This document shows positions 1-6,262 of a stretch of DNA of 6,727 nt, in pieces. Source of the stretch: JAVMKJ01 sp031732875 (GTDB taxonomy: Bacteria > Pseudomonadota > Gammaproteobacteria > Competibacterales > Competibacteraceae). A model generated the notes under the pieces. That model was not told the DNA's origin, made no database searches, and saw nothing but the letters and a program-made list of their open reading frames with translations. Where the stretch lies: NCBI GenBank assembly GCA_031732875.1, contig JAVMKL010000064.1, positions 1 through 6,727 of the forward strand, read 5' to 3'. Both the position numbers and the translations under genes were made by a program. The number at the start of each line of letters is the position of its first letter. The stretch's first letter is position 1.

Positions 1-1
1 T

Positions 2-619
2 AAGTTGCAACAGGATTTGGAACACGAATTGAAGCTGCAACTCCGGGCCGACGCCGGCGAGTCGGTAGGGCAGTTGCTGCGCCGGCACGCGCCGCGAGTT
101 ATCGGTTCGGGCAAACGCGCCATGCTCTGGTTACACTGGGGCACCTTCGGCCAAGGCGACAATCGGCAGAAGCCGCTGACCTCCAAACAACTGGAAGAGT
201 GGCTGCGGTTTTGCAGCGATTTTCTCAGCCACAACTGCCCCACCGATCTCCGCGTCGTCTGTTACGCCGCCATCGAAACGGCCGGGCAAAACCATCCACG
301 CCTAGCCAAAACTTTACAGGAATGCGGCTGGCAACCCTGGTGCCGTCGGCCCGAATTCCGGCTCAGCGTGTTGCCGCCCCTCGGCAAGGTTGAGGAGTCA
401 CACTTGTACGATTTCCTGGTGGACGGTCAATCGCACTGCGATCCCGGCATTCAGGCGGAGGTCGCCCGACGGCTGATCGGTAAAACCGGTGGCGACTTCG
501 AACCGCTGGTCGCCTTGATCGAGGAAGCGGAGCAGGGTGGCTCCTGGTATGCGCTGTTAACCCGTCTCCAACGCGAACAAGGTGCGGCCCTCGCCGCCGC
601 CGATGATGAACCGTTTTAA
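2..619 (+). CDS. iSTAND-like protein of a MoxR-associated conflict system, C-terminal part (5' partial)
   Basis: The frame is open to the left edge (AAG at 2-4 precedes the TTG at 5), so the true start is probably outside the window. About 204 residues are visible. They look like a globular alpha/beta domain: a hydrophobic strand with the motif LWLHWG (about residues 41-46), a helix with LEEWLRFC (63-70), a second strand RVVCYAAIE (83-91), and a strongly patterned LPPLGKVEESHLYDFL block (123-138). A helical tail follows. There is no Walker A or Walker B motif and no membrane segment. From memory this pattern fits the inactive STAND (iSTAND) family found beside MoxR ATPases and vWA proteins in NTP-dependent conflict operons; such domains are thought to act as non-hydrolysing sensor or scaffold modules. 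The MoxR gene 16 bp downstream supports this. The family call is recall plus context, so moderate confidence; the coding call is firm. Confidence 0.6.
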   Translation, partial: KLQQDLEHELKLQLRADAGESVGQLLRRHAPRVIGSGKRAMLWLHWGTFGQGDNRQKPLTSKQLEEWLRFCSDFLSHNCPTDLRVVCYAAIETAGQNHPRLAKTLQECGWQPWCRRPEFRLSVLPPLGKVEESHLYDFLVDGQSHCDPGIQAEVARRLIGKTGGDFEPLVALIEEAEQGGSWYALLTRLQREQGAALAAADDEPF

Positions 620-622
620 CCC

Positions 623-627
623 AGGAA
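623..627 (+). promoter_or_regulatory. ribosome-binding site that decides the moxR start
   Basis: AGGAA lies 8 nt before the ATG at 636 and just after the TAA stop of the preceding gene. The upstream alternatives in the same frame (GTG 582, ATG 603, ATG 606) lie inside the preceding gene and have no comparable purine-rich site, so 636 is preferred. Confidence 0.6.
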
Positions 628-635
628 CCGACCCC

Positions 636-1553
636 ATGCCTCCTTTCGAGTTGCTGAATCCCGCCGACCGCAACCCCGCGCGCCGGCAATATCTGGCGGA
701 ACGGAACTGGCCCGAAACCCTGGGCAGCCATCGCCAGGCCGCCCGACACTATCAACCGGCCCCCGATCTGGTGGACACCATCAACGTCGCTCTGGCGGTC
801 GGCGCGCCGCTGCTGCTGACCGGCGAACCCGGCACCGGCAAAACCCAGGTCGCCCATTACCTGGCCTGGTACTTCGACGTCGAAAACAACTTCTTCCCCC
901 TCTTCGTGCGCAGCACGACCACCGCCGAGGATTTGCTCTACCGCTTCGACGCGGTGGCCTACCTGCACGCCGCCAACGATCCGGAAAACCAAGGCAAAAA
1001 GCTGGACAAGGCCAACTTCATCGATCCCGGCCCGCTGTGGAAGGCCTACGAGGCCGACGGCCCATCGGTCGTGCTGATCGACGAAATCGACAAAGCGCCG
1101 CGAGACTTCCCCAACGACCTGTTGAACGTCCTCGACCAGCACCAATTCGCCGTTCCCGAACTCAACCGCACGATCCGCCGCCGGGGTCTGCCGCCGGTGG
1201 TCGTGATCACCAGCAACAGCGAACGACGCCTGCCGGAGCCGTTTTTACGGCGCTGCGTTTTCCATCACATCGAATTCACCGAGGACCTGCTGCGGCAGGT
1301 GGTCGCCGCGCGTGGCGGCGATTTTCCCAACCTCCCCGATGCGGTGCGGGAGGCCGCGATCCAGCGCTTTCTCGAATTGCGCGGCCGGGATGTCCGCAAA
1401 AAACCCGCCACCGCCGAACTGCTGGTCTGGTTGACGGTCTTGGCGGCGCGCGGGGGCGTGACGGCCGAGGAATTGAGGAATTGCCGCCTGAGCGAACTGC
1501 CGGCACGGTCGACCCTGGTCAAGGACCGCGACGACGTGGCCCTGTTGCGTTGA
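636..1553 (+). CDS. MoxR-like AAA+ ATPase
   Basis: This is a 305-residue AAA+ ATPase of the MoxR type. With the start at 636 it has Walker A GEPGTGKT (residues 63-70), Walker B VLIDEID (146-152), a sensor 1 segment ITSNSERR (191-198) and an FLRRC arginine-finger region (203-207). A C-terminal helical lid contains KKPATAELLVWL in the sensor 2 position. The protein is soluble and should form an ATP-driven hexameric ring. MoxR ATPases usually remodel or activate vWA-domain partners. Here the upstream neighbour is an iSTAND-like protein at 16 bp, so the two probably form one operon and one complex, fitting a conflict/defence role more than the classical methanol dehydrogenase maturation role. No vWA gene follows. 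The frame can be extended to GTG 582 (323 aa), but the added residues are low-complexity and overlap the upstream gene. The ATPase call is secure; the specific pathway is inferred. Confidence 0.92.
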   Translation: MPPFELLNPADRNPARRQYLAERNWPETLGSHRQAARHYQPAPDLVDTINVALAVGAPLLLTGEPGTGKTQVAHYLAWYFDVENNFFPLFVRSTTTAEDLLYRFDAVAYLHAANDPENQGKKLDKANFIDPGPLWKAYEADGPSVVLIDEIDKAPRDFPNDLLNVLDQHQFAVPELNRTIRRRGLPPVVVITSNSERRLPEPFLRRCVFHHIEFTEDLLRQVVAARGGDFPNLPDAVREAAIQRFLELRGRDVRKKPATAELLVWLTVLAARGGVTAEELRNCRLSELPARSTLVKDRDDVALLR

Positions 1554-1585
1554 ACGAGGGCGATTCCTGGAAGTTTTGCTTGTCT

Positions 1586-1613
1586 ACTCATATGATGAGT
1601 TAATCATACTCAT
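1586..1613. promoter_or_regulatory. palindromic operator cluster ahead of the toxin-antitoxin genes
   Basis: ACTCAT (1586-1591) and ATGAGT (1595-1600) form a perfect 6-bp inverted repeat around the 3-bp centre ATG. A third half-site, ACTCAT, is at 1608-1613 and forms a second inverted pair with 1595-1600 across 7 bp. The cluster ends two bases before the purine-rich TGAGG ribosome-binding site at 1615-1619 and 11 bp before the antitoxin ATG. Ribbon-helix-helix antitoxins typically bind such repeated short palindromes to repress their own operon, so autoregulation is the likely role. The repeat is seen directly; the binding is inferred. Confidence 0.6.
1591..1596 (+). promoter_or_regulatory. 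candidate -10 box for the toxin-antitoxin operon
   Basis: TATGAT matches the sigma70 -10 consensus at five of six positions and overlaps the operator half-sites. The -35 region is weak: TGGAAG lies at 17-bp spacing, and TTGCTT at 1576 is too close to pair with it. An alternative pairing of TTGCTT with GTTAAT at 1599-1604 (17-bp spacing) is possible. This is only a candidate. Confidence 0.3.
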
Positions 1614-1624
1614 CTGAGGCAGCC

Positions 1625-2137
1625 ATGGCTTCCGATACCAAACGCGCTAATTTCGATCTGTCACCCGAACAGGACGAGCTGCTGACGAACCTTCGCGGTT
1701 TGCTGTCCGCGTCCAGCACCAAGGACGCCGTGCTGCGGGCGGCGCAACTGACGACCTTGTTGATCCGTGAAATACGCCTTGGCAATCGGCTGTTTGTCGG
1801 CAAGACCCAAACCGCCGCGATGCGTTTCGTGATTCCCGAACTGGAAGGCCGCGCCGAACCGGAATGGCGATGGCTGGTCGAGCGCCCGCATCCCTGGCGG
1901 CGCCAGCTCTGGATCAAGGGACGCAAGCTGCTGGCGTCCAGCGTCTGGCTGGACGCGCTGACCAACGGCCTGGGACCGCGCGAAGCGGCCGAGCATTGGG
2001 ACTTGCCGCTGGAAGCCTGCGAAGAGGTCTTCGCGTACTGCGAAGCACACCAGAGCCTGATCGAGGCTGAGGCGGACGAAGAACGCCAGCGACTCAAACT
2101 GGCCGGTATCGACGTGGACGGCAGGGCGGCGGCGTGA
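1625..2137 (+). CDS. DUF433-family antitoxin with N-terminal ribbon-helix-helix-like segment
   Basis: This is a 170-residue soluble protein. Residues about 9-55 have a short strand (NFDLSP), then two helices (QDELLTNLRGLL and STKDAVLRAAQLTTLLIREI) and an RLFVGK turn, the layout of an RHH DNA-binding fold. Residues about 95-145 match the DUF433 pattern: a strand with WIKGRKLLASSVWLDAL, then NGLGPREAAEHWDLP and EVFAYCEAH, a helix-turn-helix-like unit. DUF433 proteins are commonly the antitoxins of DUF5615 PIN-like toxins, and exactly that gene follows with a 4-base overlap. A ribosome-binding site TGAGG (1615-1619) lies 5 nt before the ATG. The protein probably neutralises the toxin and represses the operon through the palindromes upstream. 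The DUF433 call is fairly strong; the RHH call is from secondary-structure pattern only. Confidence 0.8.
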   Translation: MASDTKRANFDLSPEQDELLTNLRGLLSASSTKDAVLRAAQLTTLLIREIRLGNRLFVGKTQTAAMRFVIPELEGRAEPEWRWLVERPHPWRRQLWIKGRKLLASSVWLDALTNGLGPREAAEHWDLPLEACEEVFAYCEAHQSLIEAEADEERQRLKLAGIDVDGRAAA

Positions 2138-2484
2138 AAATTCTGGTGGATGAGGACTCGCAAGCGCGCCGACAACTGGATGTCCTGCGCGGCGCTGGCC
2201 ACGATGTGGTTAGCATCGCGGAACTGGACAGAAATGGAAGTCTGGATTCGGAAGTCTTCGCCCTGGCGCAGTCGTCGCGGCGGGTGCTGTTGACCCACAA
2301 CGTGGCGGACTTTCATGCGCTGGCTTTGGCCCATGCCGACCATTGCGGCGTGATCGCCATCCACCGCGATGGCGATCCGCGCAAGAACATGACGCACCAG
2401 GACATCGGGCGGGCGGTATCGAAACTGGAAGCTTCGGGCATGCCGATCCACGGGCAATTTCATGTGCTGAATCATTGGCGGTAA
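2134..2484 (+). CDS. DUF5615 PIN-like toxin (putative ribonuclease)
   Basis: This 116-residue protein has the expected length for the family. It opens with KILVDED (residues 2-8), giving the acidic pair D6/D8 of the PIN-like site, followed by a helix and the strand HDVVSI (23-28). Acidic D38 sits in GSLDSEVFALA, and RVLLTHNVADF (50-60) carries T54, N56 and D59. The C-terminal QFHVLNHW is also typical of this family. The predicted role is metal-dependent RNA cleavage as the toxin of a type II module with the DUF433 antitoxin. The GTG start overlaps the antitoxin stop in GTGA, and AGGG at 2123-2126 provides a ribosome-binding site 7 nt upstream, so translation is probably coupled to the antitoxin. 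The THN..DF motif differs from the more common T.D.DF form and suggests a subfamily. RNase activity is inferred from the fold, not demonstrated. Confidence 0.82.
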   Translation: MKILVDEDSQARRQLDVLRGAGHDVVSIAELDRNGSLDSEVFALAQSSRRVLLTHNVADFHALALAHADHCGVIAIHRDGDPRKNMTHQDIGRAVSKLEASGMPIHGQFHVLNHWR

Positions 2485-2491
2485 GGACGGA

Positions 2492-4594
2492 CTACTCCCC
2501 CCGGCTGATCCACACCTCGGCGCTGGCGGTCTGGCCGGCCTGATCCAGCACGGTGATCCGCGCCAGCCCCTCGCCGTCCGGCGGCCAGAACGCTTCCCGT
2601 CGCCAGGGCGCGGCCTCGATCGGCCGGCCGTTCACCAGCCAGCGCAGCGGCTTGACGCCGCCCTTGGCCGACAGCGGCAAGTCGGCCAGCATACCGTCGC
2701 GTCCGGGCAATTCCACCGTCGAACCGGCCACCGGAAAGGTGATGCCGAGCGGCGGAACGCCGGCCGTTTCCAGCGCCGACCGGGTGCGGAAATAGCGTAG
2801 CCGTTCCGGTAATTGGTCGCGACTGACCTGTAATACCCCGGCGGGCGGTGAGGAGGCAGGCCGGGCCGCTGGTTCCGGCAACAGGTCGAATATCCGGAAC
2901 AACAGCGGCGCGGCGGTGTTGCGTCCGTAATGGCCGGGACTGGGCGACCCGTCCGGTCGTCCCACCCAGACGCCTACGGTGCGATCGGCGTCGAAACCCA
3001 GCGCCCAGGCGTCGCGGAACCCGTAGGACGTCCCGGTCTTGTAGGCGATGGGGCGCGGCGTGGCCACGCTGCCCGGGGTCAGGACGTTCTGTGGAGTCGG
3101 AGCGGTGCGCAGGATGTCGGTCAGATACCAGCAGGCGGTTTCCGTCAGCAGTCGCGGGTCGGGTCCGTCCGGATCGGCGGGGCCGAAGCGCAACGGGGCG
3201 ATCGAGCCGCCGTCGGCGATGCCGGCATACAAAGTCACCAGTTCTTCCAAGGTCATGCCCACCCCGCCCAGCACCAGCGGCAACCCCGGCTGGGGATGGG
3301 CCGCGCTCCAGTGCAGGGGCAGGCCGACTTCGCGCAGCCGCGCCGCCACCCGCGCTGGCCCGACCTGCTCCAGCACCGCCACCGCCGGGATGTTCAACGA
3401 CTGCTGCAAGGCTTCGCGCACCGTCAACTGTCCGGCGTAGGTGTTGCGGAAATTGGTGGGACTGTAGCCGCCGAACCGGGTCGGCACATCCTCGATCAGG
3501 GTTTCGGGATGGATCAGCAGGTCGTCGAAGCCCAGCCCGTAGACCAGCGGCTTCAGCGTGGAGCCGGGCGAGCGCACCGCCCGGACCATGTCCACCTGGC
3601 CGGCGCGGCGCGGGTCGGCGAAATCGCTGGCGCCGACGTAGGCCAGCACCCGCCGGTCGTGGTTCGCCACCACCAGGATCGCCAGGCTGCCGCCGGGCTC
3701 CAGCACGCTCTGCTGTTGGCGGGCCAGACTTTCCAGGGTTTGTTGCAAGCCCCGTTCGACGAAAGTGCGGTGCAGGGTCGCGTCCGGCCGGGCCGCCCGC
3801 AACCGGCCGGCGAGGTGCGGGGCCAGGAAGGGCAGGGGGCGGCGCCCGGCCGGCAACGGTTCCTGCCGGGCTTCCTCCACCTGCCGCGGGGTCAGCACGC
3901 CGAGCTGCCCCATGCGTGCCAGCACCTTGTCGCGCGCCGCCCGCGCCCGTTCGGGAAAGCGGTCCGGGCGCAACCGGGACGGCGCCTGCGGCAGCACCAC
4001 CAGCAGGGCCGCTTCCGCCGCCGTCAGGCGGGACGGTTCCTTGCCGAACCAGGCCAGCGCGGCGGCGCGCACGCCTTCCAGGTTGCCGCCGTAGGGCGCC
4101 AGGGTCAGGTAAATGCTCAGAATCTCATCCTTGGCGTGATGCCGTTCCAGTTGCAGGGCGCGCAGCATTTCCCCCAGCTTGCCCGCCAGATCGCGCGGGT
4201 GCGGTTCCAGCAGCCGGGCCGCCTGCATGGTCAGGGTCGATGCGCCCGACACCACTCGTCCATGGCTCAACCACTGTCCCAGCGCTCGCCCCACCGCCAG
4301 GGCATCCACGCCGGGATGCGTTTCGAAGCGCCGGTCCTCGTAGGCCAGCAGCATCCGCAGATAGAGCGGATCGACATCCGCCGGCCGGGCCGGCAGTCGC
4401 CAAACGCCATCCTCCACGGTGAAGCCGCGCAGGATGCGGTCCTGCCCGTCCAGCACCAGCGCCGACACCCGGCGGGCGCGGTCCAGCGGCAACGGCGACA
4501 GGTGATCCAGAACCCGTGGCACCGCGACCGACAGGGCGATGATGACCAGTCCGACACCGATCGGCCGGCGGCGGGAAGCAGGTGGACGGTTCAA
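2492..4594 (-). CDS. pbpC: penicillin-binding protein 1C (peptidoglycan glycosyltransferase/transpeptidase-like)
   Basis: This is a 700-residue bifunctional class A PBP of the PBP1C type (the E. coli protein is about 770). A basic N-terminus and one membrane segment (about 12-30) anchor it to the inner membrane. The GT51 glycosyltransferase domain follows, with EDRRF (catalytic E86), GASTLTMQ (117-124), RALQLERH (145-152) and APYGGNLEG (166-174). The transpeptidase domain has SxxK as STLK (S345, K348), SLN (399-401) and KTGTSYGFRDAW (519-530). The last 90 or so residues form the PBP1C-specific C-terminal domain, with PLRWLVNGRPI at 649-659. All catalytic residues are present, so the enzyme should be intact. 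It starts with a TTG without a clear ribosome-binding site. An ATG at 4614 opens a peptide MSTPKPP that runs into a TGA overlapping this TTG, and one extra C in the run at 4595-4599 would fuse the two. pbpC follows the sirtuin gene at 34 bp. Confidence 0.95.
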   Translation of the reverse strand: MNRPPASRRRPIGVGLVIIALSVAVPRVLDHLSPLPLDRARRVSALVLDGQDRILRGFTVEDGVWRLPARPADVDPLYLRMLLAYEDRRFETHPGVDALAVGRALGQWLSHGRVVSGASTLTMQAARLLEPHPRDLAGKLGEMLRALQLERHHAKDEILSIYLTLAPYGGNLEGVRAAALAWFGKEPSRLTAAEAALLVVLPQAPSRLRPDRFPERARAARDKVLARMGQLGVLTPRQVEEARQEPLPAGRRPLPFLAPHLAGRLRAARPDATLHRTFVERGLQQTLESLARQQQSVLEPGGSLAILVVANHDRRVLAYVGASDFADPRRAGQVDMVRAVRSPGSTLKPLVYGLGFDDLLIHPETLIEDVPTRFGGYSPTNFRNTYAGQLTVREALQQSLNIPAVAVLEQVGPARVAARLREVGLPLHWSAAHPQPGLPLVLGGVGMTLEELVTLYAGIADGGSIAPLRFGPADPDGPDPRLLTETACWYLTDILRTAPTPQNVLTPGSVATPRPIAYKTGTSYGFRDAWALGFDADRTVGVWVGRPDGSPSPGHYGRNTAAPLLFRIFDLLPEPAARPASSPPAGVLQVSRDQLPERLRYFRTRSALETAGVPPLGITFPVAGSTVELPGRDGMLADLPLSAKGGVKPLRWLVNGRPIEAAPWRREAFWPPDGEGLARITVLDQAGQTASAEVWISRGE

Positions 4595-4628
4595 GGGGGT
4601 TTCGGCGTCGACATGTTGGAATGGGGGC

Positions 4629-5483
4629 TCAGCAACCCAGCCGCTCCAGCAGACCGTTCAGGGCCGGACCGCAGGGTCGGCTCACCTTCAGCGCCAACGC
4701 GCCATCGGCGCGGGTACGGCCGAGGTTGACGGCGGCGATGGGCTGGCCGCGCGCGGCCGCCTGCATGCAGAAGCGGTAGCCGGAAAATACCATCAGCGAC
4801 GAGCCGATCACCAGCAAGGCATCGGCTTCGGCCAGCCGCTGGCCGGCCCGCTCGACCCGGGGTTTCGGCACCGTTTCGCCGAAGAAGACCACCGCCGGTT
4901 TCAGCATCCCTCCACAGCGCGGGCAGTCCGGCACCCGAAATCCGCTGAAATCGGCCGTCTCCAACTCGGCGTCGCCATCCGGTCCGACCGTCGCCGCCAG
5001 CGTCGTGAAAGCCGGATTGTTTTCCGCCAGCATTCGCTGGAATGCCTCGCGCGGGCCGCGATGGCGGCAGTTCAGGCAGTCCACGGCATCGAGCCGGCCA
5101 TGCAGGTCGATCACCCGCCGGCTGCCGGCTTGCTGATGCAGACCGTCCACGTTCTGGGTTACCATCTGATGCACGAAGCCGGCGGCTTCCAGCCGGGCCA
5201 GCGCGCCGTGGGTCGCGTTGGGCCGGGCGCGGGCGAACGCCGGCCAGCCGAGCAGGCTGCGCGCCCAGTAGCGCCGGCGGGTCCGCTCGCAGGCGACGAA
5301 CTCCTGATAGCGCACCGGCTGCTGGCGTTTCCAGTCGCCGTTGCCGTCCCGATAATCGGGAATGCCGGAATCGGTGCTGCACCCGGCGCCGGTCAGCACG
5401 AACAGGCGCGGATACCGTTCGACGAAGCGGGCCAGGGCGGTCAGGGAGTCGGAGATGGATGGTGAATCGGCGATGCAGGACAT
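4629..5483 (-). CDS. SIR2-family NAD-dependent protein deacylase (sirtuin, class II-like)
   Basis: This complete 284-residue sirtuin would remove acyl groups from protein lysines using NAD, giving nicotinamide and O-acyl-ADP-ribose, in the cytoplasm. Visible motifs are the NAD-binding GAGCSTDSGIPDYR (residues 32-45), TQNVDGLH (109-116), the catalytic histidine in DLHG (H128), the zinc knuckle cysteines C136/C139 and C187/C190, FGE (201-203) and GSS (227-229). The STDSGIPDYR form and the zinc-finger insert, with an acidic ATVGPDGDAELE stretch, resemble class II (SIRT4-like) sirtuins more than the class III CobB type. No signal peptide is seen. The ATG at 5483 is the only good start; its ribosome-binding site is weak. 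It lies 34 bp upstream of pbpC and 90 bp downstream of trhA, so it is probably cotranscribed with pbpC. The substrate is unknown. Confidence 0.93.
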   Translation of the reverse strand: MSCIADSPSISDSLTALARFVERYPRLFVLTGAGCSTDSGIPDYRDGNGDWKRQQPVRYQEFVACERTRRRYWARSLLGWPAFARARPNATHGALARLEAAGFVHQMVTQNVDGLHQQAGSRRVIDLHGRLDAVDCLNCRHRGPREAFQRMLAENNPAFTTLAATVGPDGDAELETADFSGFRVPDCPRCGGMLKPAVVFFGETVPKPRVERAGQRLAEADALLVIGSSLMVFSGYRFCMQAAARGQPIAAVNLGRTRADGALALKVSRPCGPALNGLLERLGC

Positions 5484-5520
5484 GATCCGTTGGCGACGCG
5501 AGGCGGAATCGGATTTGGCG

Positions 5521-5529
5521 ATGATAGCA
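5521..5529 (-). promoter_or_regulatory. candidate extended -10 promoter for the sirtuin-pbpC pair
   Basis: On the minus strand, TGCTATCAT is an extended -10 motif (TGn plus TATCAT, five of six bases of TATAAT), 37 nt ahead of the sirtuin ATG and inside the 90-bp gap after trhA. The -35 region is poor, which extended -10 promoters tolerate. This is only a candidate. Confidence 0.3.
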
Positions 5530-5573
5530 AGCCGCTCCGGTGAGAGTCGGTCGATTCGCTCGATCGGCTCGCG

Positions 5574-6248
5574 CTAGCTGCCGGAGTTTGGCGTCGCCAG
5601 CGGAATGACGTAGAACAGGATGGCAAAGAAATGGAGGATGCTGCCGGCCAGCACGAAGCCGTGCCAGATGGCGTGGTGATAGGGCAGGCGCTTCCAGACA
5701 TAGAATGCGACGCCGAGCGTGTACGCAAGTCCTCCCAGCAGCAGAAGCAGCAATCCACCCGGCGCGATGCCGTCCAGCATCGGCTCGATGGCCACCACAA
5801 CCGCCCAGCCCATGCCGACGTAAAGTCCCACCGACAGGAGCGTCGAGCGACGCCCGCGCGCGATGCGCAGCGCGATGCCGATCAGTGCCAGTCCCCAGAT
5901 GATCCCGAACAGCGACCAGCCCCAGGGCCCGCGCAGGTTCACCAGCAGAAACGGCGTGTAGGTACCGGCGATCAGAATGAAAATCGCGGAATGGTCGAGC
6001 GTCCGCAGCACGGCCTTGGCGCGTGGGTGAGGGATGCTGTGATAAAGGGTCGAGGTCGTGTAGAGCAGAATCATGGCCGCGCCGAAGATGCTGCATCCCA
6101 CGATGTGCCAGGCATCGCCGCGCAGGCTGGCGAAGGCGGTCAACACCCCCAGACCGGCGATGCCCAGCACGATCCCCACGCCATGAGTCACGCTGTTGGC
6201 GATTTCCTCGCCCAGCGTGTAGCGCGGTGGGTGTTGTTCGGTCGTCAT
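5574..6248 (-). CDS. trhA: hemolysin III / TrhA family membrane protein
   Basis: This 224-residue protein has seven predicted membrane helices (roughly 20-40, 48-66, 84-102, 108-128, 136-153, 162-184 and 194-215). It carries the family signatures of the CREST/PAQR-like superfamily: EEIANSVTHG (14-23), STLYH (66-70), DHSAIF (85-90), GTYTPF (95-100) and YHHAIWH (190-196). S66, H70, D85 and H192/H196 are the residues expected to bind a metal. Homologues are E. coli YqfA/TrhA, linked to membrane energy homeostasis, and the old 'hemolysin III' proteins; cytolysis should not be assumed. The ATG at 6248 is chosen because GGAGG lies 9 nt upstream. A longer version from ATG 6281 would add MVREPPWRKLP, which is only the translation of the hairpin repeat there. 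It stands alone between a PTS gene and the sirtuin, with 90 bp to the latter. Confidence 0.92.
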   Translation of the reverse strand: MTTEQHPPRYTLGEEIANSVTHGVGIVLGIAGLGVLTAFASLRGDAWHIVGCSIFGAAMILLYTTSTLYHSIPHPRAKAVLRTLDHSAIFILIAGTYTPFLLVNLRGPWGWSLFGIIWGLALIGIALRIARGRRSTLLSVGLYVGMGWAVVVAIEPMLDGIAPGGLLLLLLGGLAYTLGVAFYVWKRLPYHHAIWHGFVLAGSILHFFAILFYVIPLATPNSGS

Positions 6249-6254
6249 CGGTAG

Positions 6255-6262
6255 CTTCCTCC
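6255..6262 (-). promoter_or_regulatory. trhA ribosome-binding site abutting a hairpin
   Basis: On the minus strand GGAGGAAG precedes the ATG at 6248, with 9 nt after GGAGG. Its first two G bases (6262, 6261) are the last two bases of the 18-bp inverted repeat, so the site is partly inside the stem. It fixes the start choice for trhA. Confidence 0.65.

Noticed and set aside
363..1145. 260-codon minus-strand frame opposite the iSTAND-like and moxR genes
   Set aside because: It is antisense to two supported genes, with no recognisable domain and no ribosome-binding site.
1467..1482. Tandem 8-bp repeat GAGGAATT x2 inside moxR
   Set aside because: Only two copies, and it lies in a normal coding stretch with no sign of slippage. 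Copy change would shift the frame, but nothing suggests that it varies.
1600..2475. 291-codon minus-strand frame opposite the toxin-antitoxin genes
   Set aside because: It covers the TA pair exactly in antisense and has a Ser/Arg-rich translation without motifs; a shadow frame.
2848..4729. Two long plus-strand open frames (524 and 599 codons) opposite pbpC
   Set aside because: They are antisense to a well-supported PBP1C with all catalytic motifs. Their translations are rich in Arg, Pro, Gly, Gln and His with no domain pattern, as expected of shadow frames in GC-rich coding DNA.
4591..6096. 501-codon minus-strand open frame spanning the sirtuin and trhA
   Set aside because: It is in another frame of two genes with clear family motifs, and its composition is Arg/Ala/Pro-rich. 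Only its last residues (MSTPKPP) are of interest, as a possible leader for pbpC.
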